NCBI GenBank assembly: GCA_024636215.1 | Contig: JAGXHL010000097.1 | Coordinates: 1-64,000, forward strand | Length of the DNA stretch: 64,000 bases | Source: Deltaproteobacteria bacterium | GTDB taxonomy: Bacteria > Desulfobacterota > Desulfuromonadia > Desulfuromonadales > BM103 | Direction: 5' to 3' | The notes under the pieces: generated by a model | The model's database searches: none | What the model was told of the DNA's origin: nothing | What the model saw: the letters and a program-made list of their open reading frames with translations, nothing else | In this document: piece after piece, positions 10,131 to 20,333 of the stretch | Layout of the letters: each line of letters begins with the position of its first letter | How positions within the stretch are numbered: position 1 is the first letter of the stretch | Position numbers and translations under genes: made by a program

Positions 10131-10224
10131 TAGATCCTTATATCTGATAAGTCAGGTTTTTGTTTGTTTGTATTCAAAAATGGTTAAATCGGTATTGCCT
10201 TCAATAGAGGCTTTGCTTTTAGAC

Positions 10225-11268
10225 TTACGACCTGAGAGCCTGAATATCCTTCACGAGCGCAGCGATGTCTTCCTCGGTGGTTGCCCAGGAGCACATGAAA
10301 CGGCAATGGCCGGAGCCGATGAAGGTGTAAAAGACCCAGCCTTTGTCACGTAATTGAGCAATTGTCTCTTCCGGCATCTCGACAAAGACCGCATTAGCTT
10401 CGGTGGGATGAACCAGGTTCACACCATCGATGCACGCAAGCTCGTCAGCCAGTTTGCGGGCGCAGTGATTGGCGTGGCCGGCATGTTTGAGCATGGTGTT
10501 GTCCTTAAGCAGACCTAGCCAGGGGGCGGACAGATAACGCATCTTGGATGCCAGTTGTCCGGCCTGTTTGCATCGATAGGCAAATTCATCAGCGAGGCTT
10601 TTGTTGAAAAAGACGACGGCTTCTCCCATCGGCATGCCGCACTTGGTACCGCCGAAGGTCAGCACGTCAACACCGGCCCGCCAGGTCAACTCTTTCGGGT
10701 GAACCTGCAGTGCGGCTACTGCGTTCGCAAAGCGCGCGCCGTCCATATGCAGCTTGAGGTTAAGCCGCTTGGTCAGACCGTGGATCTCGATCAACTCCTC
10801 CGGAGCGTAGAGGGTCCCCAGTTCTGTCGACTGGGTGATCGAGAGGACACGGGGCTTGGGGTAGTGAATATCGGTGCGTCGTTTGACGGTGTGCTCGACT
10901 GCCTCAAGATCAACCTTGCCGTCCTTGCCAGCGACGGTTAACAGTTTGGTGCCGTTAGAGAAGAATTCAATGGCACCGCACTCATCAGTTTCAACGTGAG
11001 CCGTCTCGTGGCAAATGACACTATGGTATGACTGGCACATTGACGCCAGAGCCAGGGAGTTGGCAGCGGTCCCATTGAACGCGAAGAAAATTTCACAGTC
11101 CGTTGCGAAGAAATCGCGCAGACTGTCACAGGCGTTGGCTGTCCAGGGGTCGTCGCCATAACTGGTTGAATAACCGCTGTTGGCTTCCTGCAGAGCCTGC
11201 ATGGCTTCCGGGCAGATTCCGGCGTAATTGTCACTGGCGAACTGATTTTTCGGCTTTTTGATCATCAT
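10225..11268 (-). CDS. ltaE: Low-specificity L-threonine aldolase / beta-eliminating lyase family
   Basis: A 347-residue PLP enzyme of fold type I. It has SYGDD (36-40), FNGTAAN for phosphate binding (64-70), HMDGARF with the cofactor-contacting Asp (about 176) and TFGGTKCG with the Schiff-base Lys (about 209). This matches the threonine aldolase group that splits L-threonine or allo-threonine to glycine and acetaldehyde. Two consecutive ATGs begin the gene; either could start. It is followed by no clear terminator before srkA. Confidence 0.9.
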   Translation of the reverse strand: MMIKKPKNQFASDNYAGICPEAMQALQEANSGYSTSYGDDPWTANACDSLRDFFATDCEIFFAFNGTAANSLALASMCQSYHSVICHETAHVETDECGAIEFFSNGTKLLTVAGKDGKVDLEAVEHTVKRRTDIHYPKPRVLSITQSTELGTLYAPEELIEIHGLTKRLNLKLHMDGARFANAVAALQVHPKELTWRAGVDVLTFGGTKCGMPMGEAVVFFNKSLADEFAYRCKQAGQLASKMRYLSAPWLGLLKDNTMLKHAGHANHCARKLADELACIDGVNLVHPTEANAVFVEMPEETIAQLRDKGWVFYTFIGSGHCRFMCSWATTEEDIAALVKDIQALRS

Positions 11269-11376
11269 GCTCTTTCTCGTTTAACCTATGATTATGGATC
11301 GTTCAAGACGCGCGATTATAGTCGCTACAGGAATGAAATGCAAAGACGTCAGGAAATGCCAGCAAAGGCTGAGAAT

Positions 11377-11413
11377 ACTGAGGATGACGCAATGCCATTG
11401 CGTCATCCTCAGT
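11377..11413. terminator. Perfect 18-bp-arm hairpin downstream of the M16 protease gene
   Basis: Arms of 18 bases (ACTGAGGATGACGCAATG and its complement) surround a single unpaired base, giving a 37-base perfect palindrome. It lies between the ends of the M16 gene (stop at 11448, minus strand) and the start of ltaE (11268, minus strand). It could end M16 transcription, but no T-run follows on either strand, so it may instead be a dispersed repeat or a cruciform-forming site. Confidence 0.6.
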
Positions 11414-11447
11414 GAAGATAAACACTCGCCCTCCAAGGCTGTTTCAG

Positions 11448-14411
11448 CTATGGAGTCCCTAGCCGTTTTATCTGCATGTCTATCTCTTTGAGTCTCGTCT
11501 GCGCCTGTTTGAACATCGCTTCACCGGCCAGCACGCCGACCGAACTGGAGTCGAAAGACTGTCGCAGATACCTCTCTGCAACATGGGCCAACTGTTTCTG
11601 ATTCACTGCGAGGATGCCGTTGCGGAAGGTTTGCAGCATGTCGTGGCTGACGCCCTGCTGCTGGTGAATAAATTCCCGGTACCCTCTACCGCCCGGCGAG
11701 AGGGGCCGGTCAAGATCGGCAAAGGTGGTCAGAATCGACTCCCTGACCATCTCATCACTGAAGTTTCCCTGACGGGCCCACTCGACAGCCTCCCCATAGA
11801 CATCCAGTGTGCGTTCAAGATGAGGATCGCGGTAAGAAAGCATGGAGAAGAGGCCACCGTCTGCGTTGTATCCGGCCATGCCACCATAGGCGCCGCCCTT
11901 TTCGCGAATTTCCCGATGCAGGAAGTCGGCCCGCAACAGTTTGGCCAGAACCATCAGTGCCGGTGCGTCGGGATGGGTGTAGGCGACCGTACGGAAGACC
12001 CGGGCGACATAAGCCACCGGGAGGTTATACTGCCAGCCGATGCTGCCGGGTTGGCCGGTAAACTTTGCCGGTGGTTGCGGCAAGCTTTGAGGGCGATCGG
12101 GAAGGCTTGAGAGCAAGGCGTTCAAAGGTTTCTGGATGCTCTTTTGAGCGGCCTCTTCAGCGGTGATGGCGACGGCTGTCTGAACTGAAACAAAAAGCCC
12201 TGCGGCTATTTCCTTAAACATCTTCGCCAGTTTACTTAAGCCTTGATTGTCAAGTTTGCTAATCTGTTGAATCGTTTGCACCTGGGTCATACCGCTCCAC
12301 TCTTCGCGCAAGCTTGCAGTGGGCGTGAGCATGGCGGCTGCGGCACGCGAGGCGAAGGAATGACCCGCGCCGGGGATCGAATTCTCCATAGATGTCCTGA
12401 TCTGGCCGATGACCGTGCGCAAGCGATCAAGGTCGTCAAAATCCGGCCTGGTCAGAATGTCGGTCAGGATCTTGCAAAGGGTCGCTTGATTGCGGTCCAG
12501 GCATTTGCTTTTGAGCTCGATAACCGGATGCATGCTGTCGAGATTAAGTGGGCTTTCCAAAAGATTGGTGCCGAAACGAACACCGCCGGTGGCCGCTGTT
12601 ATACGCCGGGACATGGCCAGATAGTCGTGTCCCGCAGCGCCGATCTGAGGCATCAAGGCACAGAAGATGGGCAGATAGGGACGTAATGAGACTTCCAGGA
12701 AGCCGGTATCGAAGTGCATGTTCAGGTAGCTGATGCCATTGGTCGGTTGGGTGAACCAGAAGGTCTCACAATCGGCTTTCGTCTGCCTGTGAAATGGAGT
12801 CACCCTCTCTTCGACCTCGATGTCGGCCAGATCGAGGGTTGGCAGACAGCTTGTGTCGTCCGGAGTCTCCTGTCCTTTTTTCAAGGCGCTGTTCTGCGCC
12901 TTGATTTCAGCAATCCTGGTCGCGTCCAGAGTGGCTTTTATGTGCCGAAGGTGAGCAGCGAAGGCTTGTTCTTCACGTTGGGCATGCTCGGTATCAGGGC
13001 GCAGCAGGAGTGTGACCCGGTGCGGGTTATCGAGCAAGTGGCGACGAATCATGTTGGGGAAAAACTGCGGGTCGGCCGTTGCACTTTTAAGCCGCTCGAG
13101 GTTTTGACCGATCATCAGCGTGCTGAAGGGGTCATTGGCATGCAGCCAGGGACCGAACAGGCGCATCATCAAGCCCAGGCCGTAAGGGTATTGGTCGCCG
13201 GTGACTTCCCGGCTGGCAAACTCGTACTGATGCAGCGCTGCGTCGATACGCTCCTGCGGCAAGCCGTTTTTTTCAACTTGTCTTAAAGTTTCGATAATCA
13301 GAGCTTCGATTTCTGGCAGCTTTTCGGGGTCGGTACCCTGCAGGCCTGCTGTCAGGAAGGTGTCACGGTAGTCGTCATGGTAACCGGTGCCCGGCGAGAG
13401 GTTGCGCCCAAGGCCTGATTCGATCAGGGCCTGATAGAGGGGGGCGGCAGGGTTACCGAGTAGCAGGTTGGTGAGAATACCGATGGCGGATCGTTCAAAG
13501 GTGTCTTCGATCGGGCAGGTCAGCCAGGCCATTTGCACCATGCTGATCTGCTGTTGTTCGTCGTCAGGGCCGACCGGGAAGGTCTCTGTCCTTTGTATCG
13601 GGGCCGTCAGACGCGACTCCAAAGGGATTTCGCTGTTGACCTCCTGCTGGGTGAAACGGCTTAAGGCGAGTTTCTCGATCTGCTTGACGTGCTCTTCAAG
13701 AGGCAGGTTGCCGTAGGTGAAGATCCAGCTGTTGCTGGGGTGGTAGTAGCTTTCGTGAAAGGAGCGTAACTGCTGCCAGGACAACTCCGGGATAACGAGC
13801 GGCTCGCCTCCGGAATTCTTGCCGTAGCAGGTGGTAGGGAAAAGCGCGGCATTAAGACGCCGCCCCAATAGCGATGAAGGGTCCGCCATAGCGCCCTTCA
13901 TCTCATTGAAAACTACACCCTTGATCATCAGGCTGTCCGGGTTGCTTTCGTCGGCGAAGTCGAGACGATGGCCTTCCTGGCGAAAATCCTGCTCCCGTAA
14001 CATGGGGAAGAAGGTTGCGTCGAGGTAGATGCCCATCAGGTTGTAGAAGTCTTTGCGATTCATGCTTGCAACCGGGTAGAGTGTCCAGTCGGCGGCCGTC
14101 ATAGCGTTCATGAAGGTATTGAGGCTGCGCTTGAGCATGGTGAAGAAAGGATCGCGTACCGGATATTTCTCCGAACCGCAGAGCACGGTATGCTCCAGGA
14201 TGTGGGCAACCCCGGTGGAATCATTCGGTGGCGTGCGGAAGCCGATGGCGAAGACGTTGTTCGGATCATCGCAGGCAAGATGCAGCAGTCTCGCCCCGGT
14301 CGGTTTGTGGTTCAGTTTTATGGCGGTCAGGTTCAGTTCCGGAACCGGCAGGCTTTGCTCGACAATAAAATTGCCAAGACGCGTGTCCGGCAAGAGGATT
14401 TCTTGATTCAT
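11448..14411 (-). CDS. M16C zinc protease, presequence protease (PreP)-like
   Basis: A 987-residue protein from the ATG at 14411, preferred over an ATG four codons upstream because GGAG lies six bases before it. It carries the inverted zinc motif HILEH (His70, Glu73, His74) and VVFNEMKG with the distal Glu, followed by the insulinase-like inactive domains (M16C-associated region in the middle). Size and arrangement match PreP/Cym1 peptidases, which enclose and degrade unstructured peptides in a chamber. No signal peptide, so cytoplasmic. Neighbouring genes do not suggest a specific substrate. Confidence 0.93.
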   Translation of the reverse strand: MNQEILLPDTRLGNFIVEQSLPVPELNLTAIKLNHKPTGARLLHLACDDPNNVFAIGFRTPPNDSTGVAHILEHTVLCGSEKYPVRDPFFTMLKRSLNTFMNAMTAADWTLYPVASMNRKDFYNLMGIYLDATFFPMLREQDFRQEGHRLDFADESNPDSLMIKGVVFNEMKGAMADPSSLLGRRLNAALFPTTCYGKNSGGEPLVIPELSWQQLRSFHESYYHPSNSWIFTYGNLPLEEHVKQIEKLALSRFTQQEVNSEIPLESRLTAPIQRTETFPVGPDDEQQQISMVQMAWLTCPIEDTFERSAIGILTNLLLGNPAAPLYQALIESGLGRNLSPGTGYHDDYRDTFLTAGLQGTDPEKLPEIEALIIETLRQVEKNGLPQERIDAALHQYEFASREVTGDQYPYGLGLMMRLFGPWLHANDPFSTLMIGQNLERLKSATADPQFFPNMIRRHLLDNPHRVTLLLRPDTEHAQREEQAFAAHLRHIKATLDATRIAEIKAQNSALKKGQETPDDTSCLPTLDLADIEVEERVTPFHRQTKADCETFWFTQPTNGISYLNMHFDTGFLEVSLRPYLPIFCALMPQIGAAGHDYLAMSRRITAATGGVRFGTNLLESPLNLDSMHPVIELKSKCLDRNQATLCKILTDILTRPDFDDLDRLRTVIGQIRTSMENSIPGAGHSFASRAAAAMLTPTASLREEWSGMTQVQTIQQISKLDNQGLSKLAKMFKEIAAGLFVSVQTAVAITAEEAAQKSIQKPLNALLSSLPDRPQSLPQPPAKFTGQPGSIGWQYNLPVAYVARVFRTVAYTHPDAPALMVLAKLLRADFLHREIREKGGAYGGMAGYNADGGLFSMLSYRDPHLERTLDVYGEAVEWARQGNFSDEMVRESILTTFADLDRPLSPGGRGYREFIHQQQGVSHDMLQTFRNGILAVNQKQLAHVAERYLRQSFDSSSVGVLAGEAMFKQAQTRLKEIDMQIKRLGTP

Positions 14412-14488
14412 CGGGGACTCCATTTCATGACGTCATTTTGATGATAATTGTAGCGCACTCCTCACTTGATTAACAGGAAGGGGGAGAA

Positions 14489-14515
14489 ATAAAAAGCCCC
14501 GCTGGGTCGCGGGGC
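14489..14515 (-). terminator. Rho-independent terminator of acuI
   Basis: On the minus strand GCCCCGC-GACCCA-GCGGGGC is followed by TTTTTATTT. It lies 42 bases after the stop of the AcuI gene and before the start of the M16 gene. Confidence 0.92.
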
Positions 14516-14556
14516 AGAATATTGACATGATTTTTGAAGAAAGGCCAATCTCAGCA

Positions 14557-15543
14557 TTAGAGTTTTACCAGGATGCGGCCTCGCAAGCCGCCCTTGAGAA
14601 TGGCTTGAATATATTCTTCAAGATCCTCAACGCGGACTTCGGTGACCAGAGCTTCAAGATCGACCTGCCAATCTCCGGCTAGCTTGTTCCAGACCGACAG
14701 GCGCTGAGGAGCAGGACACTGGACTGAATCGATGCCGAGCAGACTGACTCCGCGCAGGATGAAAGGAAAGACGTTGACCGGCAGCTCCGGTGAGCCCACC
14801 AGGCCGCAGCAGGTAACGCTGCCGCCATAACAGGTTGATTTGAGCACGGCAGCCAGCATTTCACCGCCGACGACATCGATGGCACCGGCCCAGCGTTCCT
14901 TCATCATCGGACGCTCGGCATTCTCCATGAGTGCTTCTCTTGTGATCACCTCGTGAGCGCCCAGGTTCTTCAGAAACGCTGCCTGGTCTGCCTTACCGGT
15001 CACAGCAACCACTTGATAACCGGCTTTGGCGAGGATGGCTACTGCAACAGAGCCGACCCCTCCGGTTGCGCCTGTAACCAGGATCTCACCGGCCTCCGGG
15101 GCGACCCGCTCTGCCAGGGCCTGCACGGAGAGTCCTGCAGTAAATCCGGCCGTGCCGAGAATCATGCTGTCGCGCAGGGTCAGGCCGGCAGGCAGGGCGA
15201 TGGCCCACTCAGCCGGAATGCGAATGTACTCACCATAGCCGCCGGCCGTGTTCATGCCCAGATCCCAGCCGGTCACCACGACCTGGTCGCCAGCTTTGAA
15301 GGTGCCGCTGGCATCCTCAACGACTTCTCCGGCAGCATCAATCCCGGGTGTATGGGGAAAGTTTTTCGAAACGCCCTGGTTGCCGGTGGCGGAGAGTGCG
15401 TCTTTGTAGTTCAGTGAGGAGTATTGCACCTTGATCAGCAGCGGGCCTTCCGGGAGTTCGCTGACAGAACGCTGACCGATGCTGCGCACGAATTTCTTCT
15501 CAGGCTGCTTTTCGACGATCATTGCTTTAAAATGTTCAATCAT
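14557..15543 (-). CDS. acuI: AcuI/YhdH family NADPH-dependent acryloyl-CoA reductase / quinone oxidoreductase
   Basis: A 328-residue zinc-independent medium-chain dehydrogenase/reductase. SSLNYKDAL (about 43-51), TPGIDAAGEV (66-75), and the Rossmann glycine motif TGATGGVGSVAV (about 158-169) are as in YhdH/AcuI, as are CYGGSVTCCGLVG and GRILVKL at the end. AcuI reduces acryloyl-CoA to propionyl-CoA with NADPH, removing a toxic intermediate. Start ATG at 15543 has AAGGACT upstream. It stands alone with its own terminator. Confidence 0.9.
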   Translation of the reverse strand: MIEHFKAMIVEKQPEKKFVRSIGQRSVSELPEGPLLIKVQYSSLNYKDALSATGNQGVSKNFPHTPGIDAAGEVVEDASGTFKAGDQVVVTGWDLGMNTAGGYGEYIRIPAEWAIALPAGLTLRDSMILGTAGFTAGLSVQALAERVAPEAGEILVTGATGGVGSVAVAILAKAGYQVVAVTGKADQAAFLKNLGAHEVITREALMENAERPMMKERWAGAIDVVGGEMLAAVLKSTCYGGSVTCCGLVGSPELPVNVFPFILRGVSLLGIDSVQCPAPQRLSVWNKLAGDWQVDLEALVTEVRVEDLEEYIQAILKGGLRGRILVKL

Positions 15544-15732
15544 TGCAGAGTCCTTTGTTGAGAGGTTAAAGTCTGTGTTGCCAGTACCGTTTGATTGGTT
15601 GTCTGTTGCTGGTTATGTTAGACATGTATCGTGCCTGACATCAAGTACAGACTTTTTAATAGCAATAGTACCTCAAAAGATACTGTCGTCCCGCTGAAGG
15701 CCTTTGTTGAAGAATCGAACGATCGCTGTGGT

Positions 15733-15901
15733 CTAGCAGTTTGTCAGACTATCCATGAGCCGGCTGCAAATCCGGCTGTTTGGCCCATATTTCAGCTCCA
15801 TTTTAGTCCATAGCTACCGCTATGAACCTGCAAATGGGTTAAAATCTGTTCTCAAACATCCAAATTTTCGCTTCGGCCCGTATAGCCCGACAGGCTCCTA
15901 G
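15733..15901. repeat. Dispersed palindromic repeat with CTAG ends, complete copy
   Basis: A 169-base element bounded by CTAG on both sides. Its ends form an imperfect inverted repeat (CTAGCAG-TTTGTCAGACTAT against CTAGGAGCCTGTCGGGCTAT), and the centre has a CATAGC/GCTATG hairpin with loop TACC. Bases 15762-15901 match 1-140 at about 95%. It occupies most of the 481-base gap between acuI and the hybrid kinase; the rest of that gap contains no gene I can recognise. Structure suggests a miniature inverted-repeat mobile element (inference). Confidence 0.88.
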
Positions 15902-16024
15902 ATTACGTAAAATTTGATCGGTGGCAAGTGGAATTTGCTAAGTTTCTCTCTTTTCATGCCCCCACCAACCTGTTAAGATCACCTGATTTGTTTTGTGATG
16001 TTCTGGTAAGGGGGCCGGAAATTC

Positions 16025-18070
16025 ATGTCTTTTCGCAAACCACTCTCCGTGCAACAAAAAATGACAGGCATCATCTTTCTCGTCAGTATGCTTGTTTTAC
16101 TGTTGACGTCAGGGCAGTTTATTTTCTTTGAACTGCAAAATATGAACGATACCGTCCGCAATGAGATCGTTTCTCTTTCCAGACTGGTTTCTGCCAACGC
16201 ACGTTTTCCCCTGGCTGTTAAAGACGATTCCGCCGCCAAGAGTGTGCTTGACTCATTGTCCGCGAACAAAGATGTTGTGACCGCTTATCTGCTCGACCCT
16301 GATGGCCTCACTCGAGTGGGTTATTCCCGGTCACAAAACAGCTCGGCGCGGATCGATGCAGCTAAAGCGCTAGAATTTTTCAAGCTCGAGGCCCTCCAGA
16401 TAGAAGAGGGGCTGCAGACGGGAAACGAGAGCCTCTGGCAAGAGCAGGGTCGTCTCGCGTATTTTATGCCGGTCAGCTTTGAGGGCAGTCATGTCGGCTA
16501 CAGCTACATCAGTATTGAGCTTAACAAACTGCGCAAACAACGTCTTCTCATTGCTTTCGGTTGGCTGTTGTCCATGGGGGCTGCCGTTCTTGTTACCTAC
16601 CTGCTGAGTTCCCGTTTACAAAAACATATCTCCGCGCCTTTTGAACAGCTTGTTTCACGGATGAATCAAATCTCTCGCGAAAAGCGCCTGGTAGGGTTTG
16701 TGCCGAAAGAGACGGAAGATGAGTTCGCGCAGCTCTTTCACGGCTTTGATGAAATGATCCGCGCGCTCAAAGAGCGCGACCAGATGCTGGAGCGACATCG
16801 AAAAAACCTTGAGTTGGAAGTTCAGGTCCGCACCAGGGCGCTCGAGGCCGAAAAAGAGAAGGCAGAGCAGGCGACTGTCGCCAAGTCGCGTTTTTTGGCC
16901 AACATGAGCCATGAGATACGGACGCCGATGATCGGCGTGCTGGGTATGGCAGACCTCCTGAGACAGCGCCCTCTGGGAGAAGAGGACCAGAATCTGGTTG
17001 CCACTATCTATCGCTCCGGCGAAGCCTTGCTTGCGATACTCAATGATATTCTCGACTTTTCCAAGATTGAGGCAGGTCACCTCGAGCTTGATTCTGTTGC
17101 CTTCGATGTTGCTCAACTGACCGAAGACGTGACGGATATGATGGCCGTGACCGCTCATGCTAAAGCCCTTGATCTCAGTGTGACAACCTCGGTTGAATCT
17201 CCGCTTGTGACTGGAGACCCGGGCCGCCTGCGCCAGGTCCTGTTGAACCTGATCGGCAATGCGATCAAATTCACCGAGTCCGGCAGTGTCTGGGTAGTCC
17301 TTGAAGCTTGTGATAACTCCGCAAAGAAAGAGTGCGATTGCCTCTTTGTTGTCAAGGACACCGGGGTTGGTATTGCGGAAGACGTCCTCTCAAGAATTTT
17401 TGACTCTTTCGACCAGGGTGACAGTAGTACGACGAGAAAATTCGGTGGCACCGGACTCGGGCTGGCCATCACCAAAGAGTTGGTGCAGTTGATGGGTGGA
17501 GAGATTGCTGTGCAGAGTGCGCCGGGTGAGGGCAGCACCTTTAGCGTCCGTTTGTCGATGGCTCTTGCCGATCAAACAGAAATTCAACGCGTGCTCACGA
17601 CACCGCCCACTCTGGAGCAGGCTTCTCACGTCGAGGCACTTCAGATTGAACCAGCTGCTGTTTGCGGCAATCGCCGCGTCCTGCTTGCCGAAGACAACCC
17701 GACAACCCAGACCCTGATCTCGATACTGTTTCAGCAGATGGGCCTTGAGTTGATCATCGTTGATAACGGGCAGGCTGCCCTCGATTTCCTCGCGACTGAA
17801 GAGGTTGACCTGATTCTGATGGATTGCCAGATGCCGATTCTGGACGGTTTCAAGGCCACGTCTCAGCTTAGGAGCCAAGGGCTGAAGACACCAATTGTTG
17901 CCTTGACAGCCTTCGCCCGCAACGAAGATGAAGACCAGTGCCTGAATGCCGGCATGAATGATTTTCTCAGTAAACCTTTCCGGCAGCATGAATTAAAAAA
18001 CATTCTATTAAGATGGCTTGGTCCTGAAGCTCTGTCCGAGCCTCTGCTTGATGAATCCGTGAATAATTGA
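16025..18070 (+). CDS. Hybrid sensor histidine kinase/response regulator with periplasmic sensor domain
   Basis: 681 residues: N-terminal membrane segment (about 13-36), a periplasmic domain of roughly 130 residues resembling CHASE8 (SLSRLVSANARFPLAV), second membrane segment (about 177-197), HAMP (about 198-250), coiled coil, HisKA with MSHEIRTPM (His296), HATPase_c (NLIGNAIKFT, DTGVGI, GTGLGL) and a C-terminal receiver with phospho-acceptor Asp600 in LILMDCQMP and Lys in FLSKPF. No separate output protein or Hpt domain is adjacent. It starts after GGAAATTC. The LVIVD-protein gene begins 46 bases later on the same strand, so co-transcription is possible. Confidence 0.92.
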   Translation: MSFRKPLSVQQKMTGIIFLVSMLVLLLTSGQFIFFELQNMNDTVRNEIVSLSRLVSANARFPLAVKDDSAAKSVLDSLSANKDVVTAYLLDPDGLTRVGYSRSQNSSARIDAAKALEFFKLEALQIEEGLQTGNESLWQEQGRLAYFMPVSFEGSHVGYSYISIELNKLRKQRLLIAFGWLLSMGAAVLVTYLLSSRLQKHISAPFEQLVSRMNQISREKRLVGFVPKETEDEFAQLFHGFDEMIRALKERDQMLERHRKNLELEVQVRTRALEAEKEKAEQATVAKSRFLANMSHEIRTPMIGVLGMADLLRQRPLGEEDQNLVATIYRSGEALLAILNDILDFSKIEAGHLELDSVAFDVAQLTEDVTDMMAVTAHAKALDLSVTTSVESPLVTGDPGRLRQVLLNLIGNAIKFTESGSVWVVLEACDNSAKKECDCLFVVKDTGVGIAEDVLSRIFDSFDQGDSSTTRKFGGTGLGLAITKELVQLMGGEIAVQSAPGEGSTFSVRLSMALADQTEIQRVLTTPPTLEQASHVEALQIEPAAVCGNRRVLLAEDNPTTQTLISILFQQMGLELIIVDNGQAALDFLATEEVDLILMDCQMPILDGFKATSQLRSQGLKTPIVALTAFARNEDEDQCLNAGMNDFLSKPFRQHELKNILLRWLGPEALSEPLLDESVNN

Positions 18071-18116
18071 TGATGATCGACGCGACCAGCAGCCTTTTCC
18101 ATGCCTGGCCCTTGTT

Positions 18117-20333
18117 ATGAAAAAACAGCTTCGTGAAATTATTTACTGGGCAGCCCTCCTGTCGACCTGCACCTTAACGGTTGTTTCCACCGTTCTCTTC
18201 CTGTGGATGCTTGATGTTGACCAACCCATAGCGGCTAAGGACACTGATACGACCATCGTCGCAAATGAAGTCTCAGCTGAGCATGACAAGCTGCAGCAAT
18301 TGTTCGAAAAGGTGGGTGGGAATGGTGAGTTCTCTCGAGTGCTGCTTCCCCTGGGACCGGATGAGGGCCGTTTGCCGGGATCTGCATGGCTCTGGTCTGA
18401 ATTTCAAAAGGGCAATCCGGTCGCTGGAGAAAGAACGATAAAAGATGGTTTTGATGGCTTGCAGGGCGTTGATAACGTCATAGACTTCTCCAGGGGTGCC
18501 GTCTCCGAACTCTTCCTGACGCAGAAACCTCGCCAGGTGTTCCGTCGGGGTCGTTTTCTCTACCTGTTGAATGACAATCAGCAAATCCTGATTATTGACT
18601 GTCTCAACCCCGATCAGCCAAGCTTGTCAGGCCATCTGCCATACTCGCTGGTCAAGCATATGGCGATGCAGGGCAATATCGCTTATCTGCTGATAGAGCG
18701 ATCGGGGGTGTCAGCTGGACGTATGCTTCTTGTCGACCTCAAATCTCCCGACAAGCCGCGCAGGATCGCACAGTTTGACCTGCCGGAAGACGCTTTTTCC
18801 TTTTTCTTTGTTGACTCCCAACTCCTTGTTTACACTGCCTCACAAGGATATAAGAGTAAAAATCGTATCTATGTGTATGACGTCAACGATAGTGTCCAAC
18901 TCCAACTGCTTGGACATATCGAAAGCCCTAACTTTGGCTTGAATTTTTTGCAATTCGACCAATATGTTTTGGTTCCCGGGGCGCACGAAGGATTGACTCT
19001 CTACGACTTCAGCGATCCGTTCACGCCTGTGCAGGTTGCTGCTCTTGACTCCCCGCACATCAATCGAATGGCCCGGTATGGTGATTTCGTCTTTGCAGCA
19101 GGAAGTGATGGACGCATTGTCAGCATTGATTTCAGTGACCCCTTTCAGCCAGCACTTGCGTCAAGTGCCGAGGAGGTCAAGCATCTTTCCTATCTTTTGG
19201 CATACGACGAATATACCTACTATTTTACCTTTAATGGCTACCTGAAGGTGTTTAACTTTCCCCTTGGCACGTCTCGTAAACATCCCCCTCCAAGCCTTGT
19301 GTCTGATGACCCATTGGCATCCTTGCATCCCGGTACGGGTTTCACGCTTCTGGGCACGGCTCCTGCTGCTTTGCCTGCAGGCGTAACCGCTTCGTTGCCA
19401 CTCGCCGAGGGGGCGGCAATTGTCGATCAACTGATTTGGCAGGATTGTCTGGTTGTTCTGGATGCTGAAGGAATCCTCCATTTTTATGATTTGGGAGCGG
19501 ATCTTTCTCTGAGCTTTCGACAGGAATTAAAACTTTTGACTCCCCGGCGGTGGTTGGCTTCAGGTCGCGGCCGCCTTTATGTCGGGGGTGGAAAAGACCT
19601 CGATATTATTTCACAAAACCTGGAAGGAGTTTTTTCCGTTGCTACTGAAATGGAGTTGTCGGTAAACGAGACCTGGGATGGTCTTGTGATTCGAAATGTG
19701 TTGTTGCTTGCTGCAGGAAAACAGGGGCTTTTGACCTTCTCCCTGCAGAGGCCCGATGCTCCCGCGTTAACTTCCGTTTGGGGTCCCCCGCGACATCTGG
19801 TCTCCCAGTTTGATGTCCGGCATTTGGCGGCAGTTGATGATGGCCGGGTGCTTTTTTCCGCAGGAGCCGCAGGCGTTTCGATTGGCCGAGTGGATGATGA
19901 CAAAAAATTTACCCAGCAAGGTTCATTTCGCTTTTCGTCTCCTGTAAATGCCGTTGCGGTTTATGATGGGATAGGACTGGTTGCGACCGGGGAGGAGGTC
20001 TCCTTCATCGATGTCAGAGATGCACATTCATTGCAGAACCTTGGTAAGATAACTTTCCCCGAGGTCGAGCGACTTGCTGTCGCTGCGCCGGATTTGTGGG
20101 CTGGTTACGTAGACGCTGTGGGCTGGTCAATTTTCCCTCTGCCGCGTTTCCTGTCGCCAGAAGATGTTGCATCCTCTCGAGATGAACACATTGTTTCACA
20201 ATTCAACCTCGAGCCTTTTCGCTACAGGCTCCACCTTTTCAGTAAAGACGAAGTTAGAATAGTCCCCGGGGTTCTGAGCTTACCTGTTCGTTTGACTGAG
20301 CAGATCAAGGGAGGTCGCCCTCATGTCAACTAG
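18117..20333 (+). CDS. Membrane-anchored LVIVD-repeat beta-propeller protein (1)
   Basis: 738 residues: a single N-terminal membrane segment (about 9-31) followed by a large extracytoplasmic region made of repeats of the LVIVD type (ILIIDCLNPDQP, MLLVDLKSPDKP, LTLYDFSDPFTP, IVSIDFSDPFQP, VSFIDVRDAHSL). Such repeats form beta-propellers, usually scaffolds for protein or ligand contact. A C-terminal strand-rich region follows the last blade. No catalytic motif is visible. It overlaps the next gene, a probable paralogue, by 11 bases. Function is not known to me; context links it with a hybrid histidine kinase and a TonB-dependent receptor. Confidence 0.78.
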   Translation: MKKQLREIIYWAALLSTCTLTVVSTVLFLWMLDVDQPIAAKDTDTTIVANEVSAEHDKLQQLFEKVGGNGEFSRVLLPLGPDEGRLPGSAWLWSEFQKGNPVAGERTIKDGFDGLQGVDNVIDFSRGAVSELFLTQKPRQVFRRGRFLYLLNDNQQILIIDCLNPDQPSLSGHLPYSLVKHMAMQGNIAYLLIERSGVSAGRMLLVDLKSPDKPRRIAQFDLPEDAFSFFFVDSQLLVYTASQGYKSKNRIYVYDVNDSVQLQLLGHIESPNFGLNFLQFDQYVLVPGAHEGLTLYDFSDPFTPVQVAALDSPHINRMARYGDFVFAAGSDGRIVSIDFSDPFQPALASSAEEVKHLSYLLAYDEYTYYFTFNGYLKVFNFPLGTSRKHPPPSLVSDDPLASLHPGTGFTLLGTAPAALPAGVTASLPLAEGAAIVDQLIWQDCLVVLDAEGILHFYDLGADLSLSFRQELKLLTPRRWLASGRGRLYVGGGKDLDIISQNLEGVFSVATEMELSVNETWDGLVIRNVLLLAAGKQGLLTFSLQRPDAPALTSVWGPPRHLVSQFDVRHLAAVDDGRVLFSAGAAGVSIGRVDDDKKFTQQGSFRFSSPVNAVAVYDGIGLVATGEEVSFIDVRDAHSLQNLGKITFPEVERLAVAAPDLWAGYVDAVGWSIFPLPRFLSPEDVASSRDEHIVSQFNLEPFRYRLHLFSKDEVRIVPGVLSLPVRLTEQIKGGRPHVN

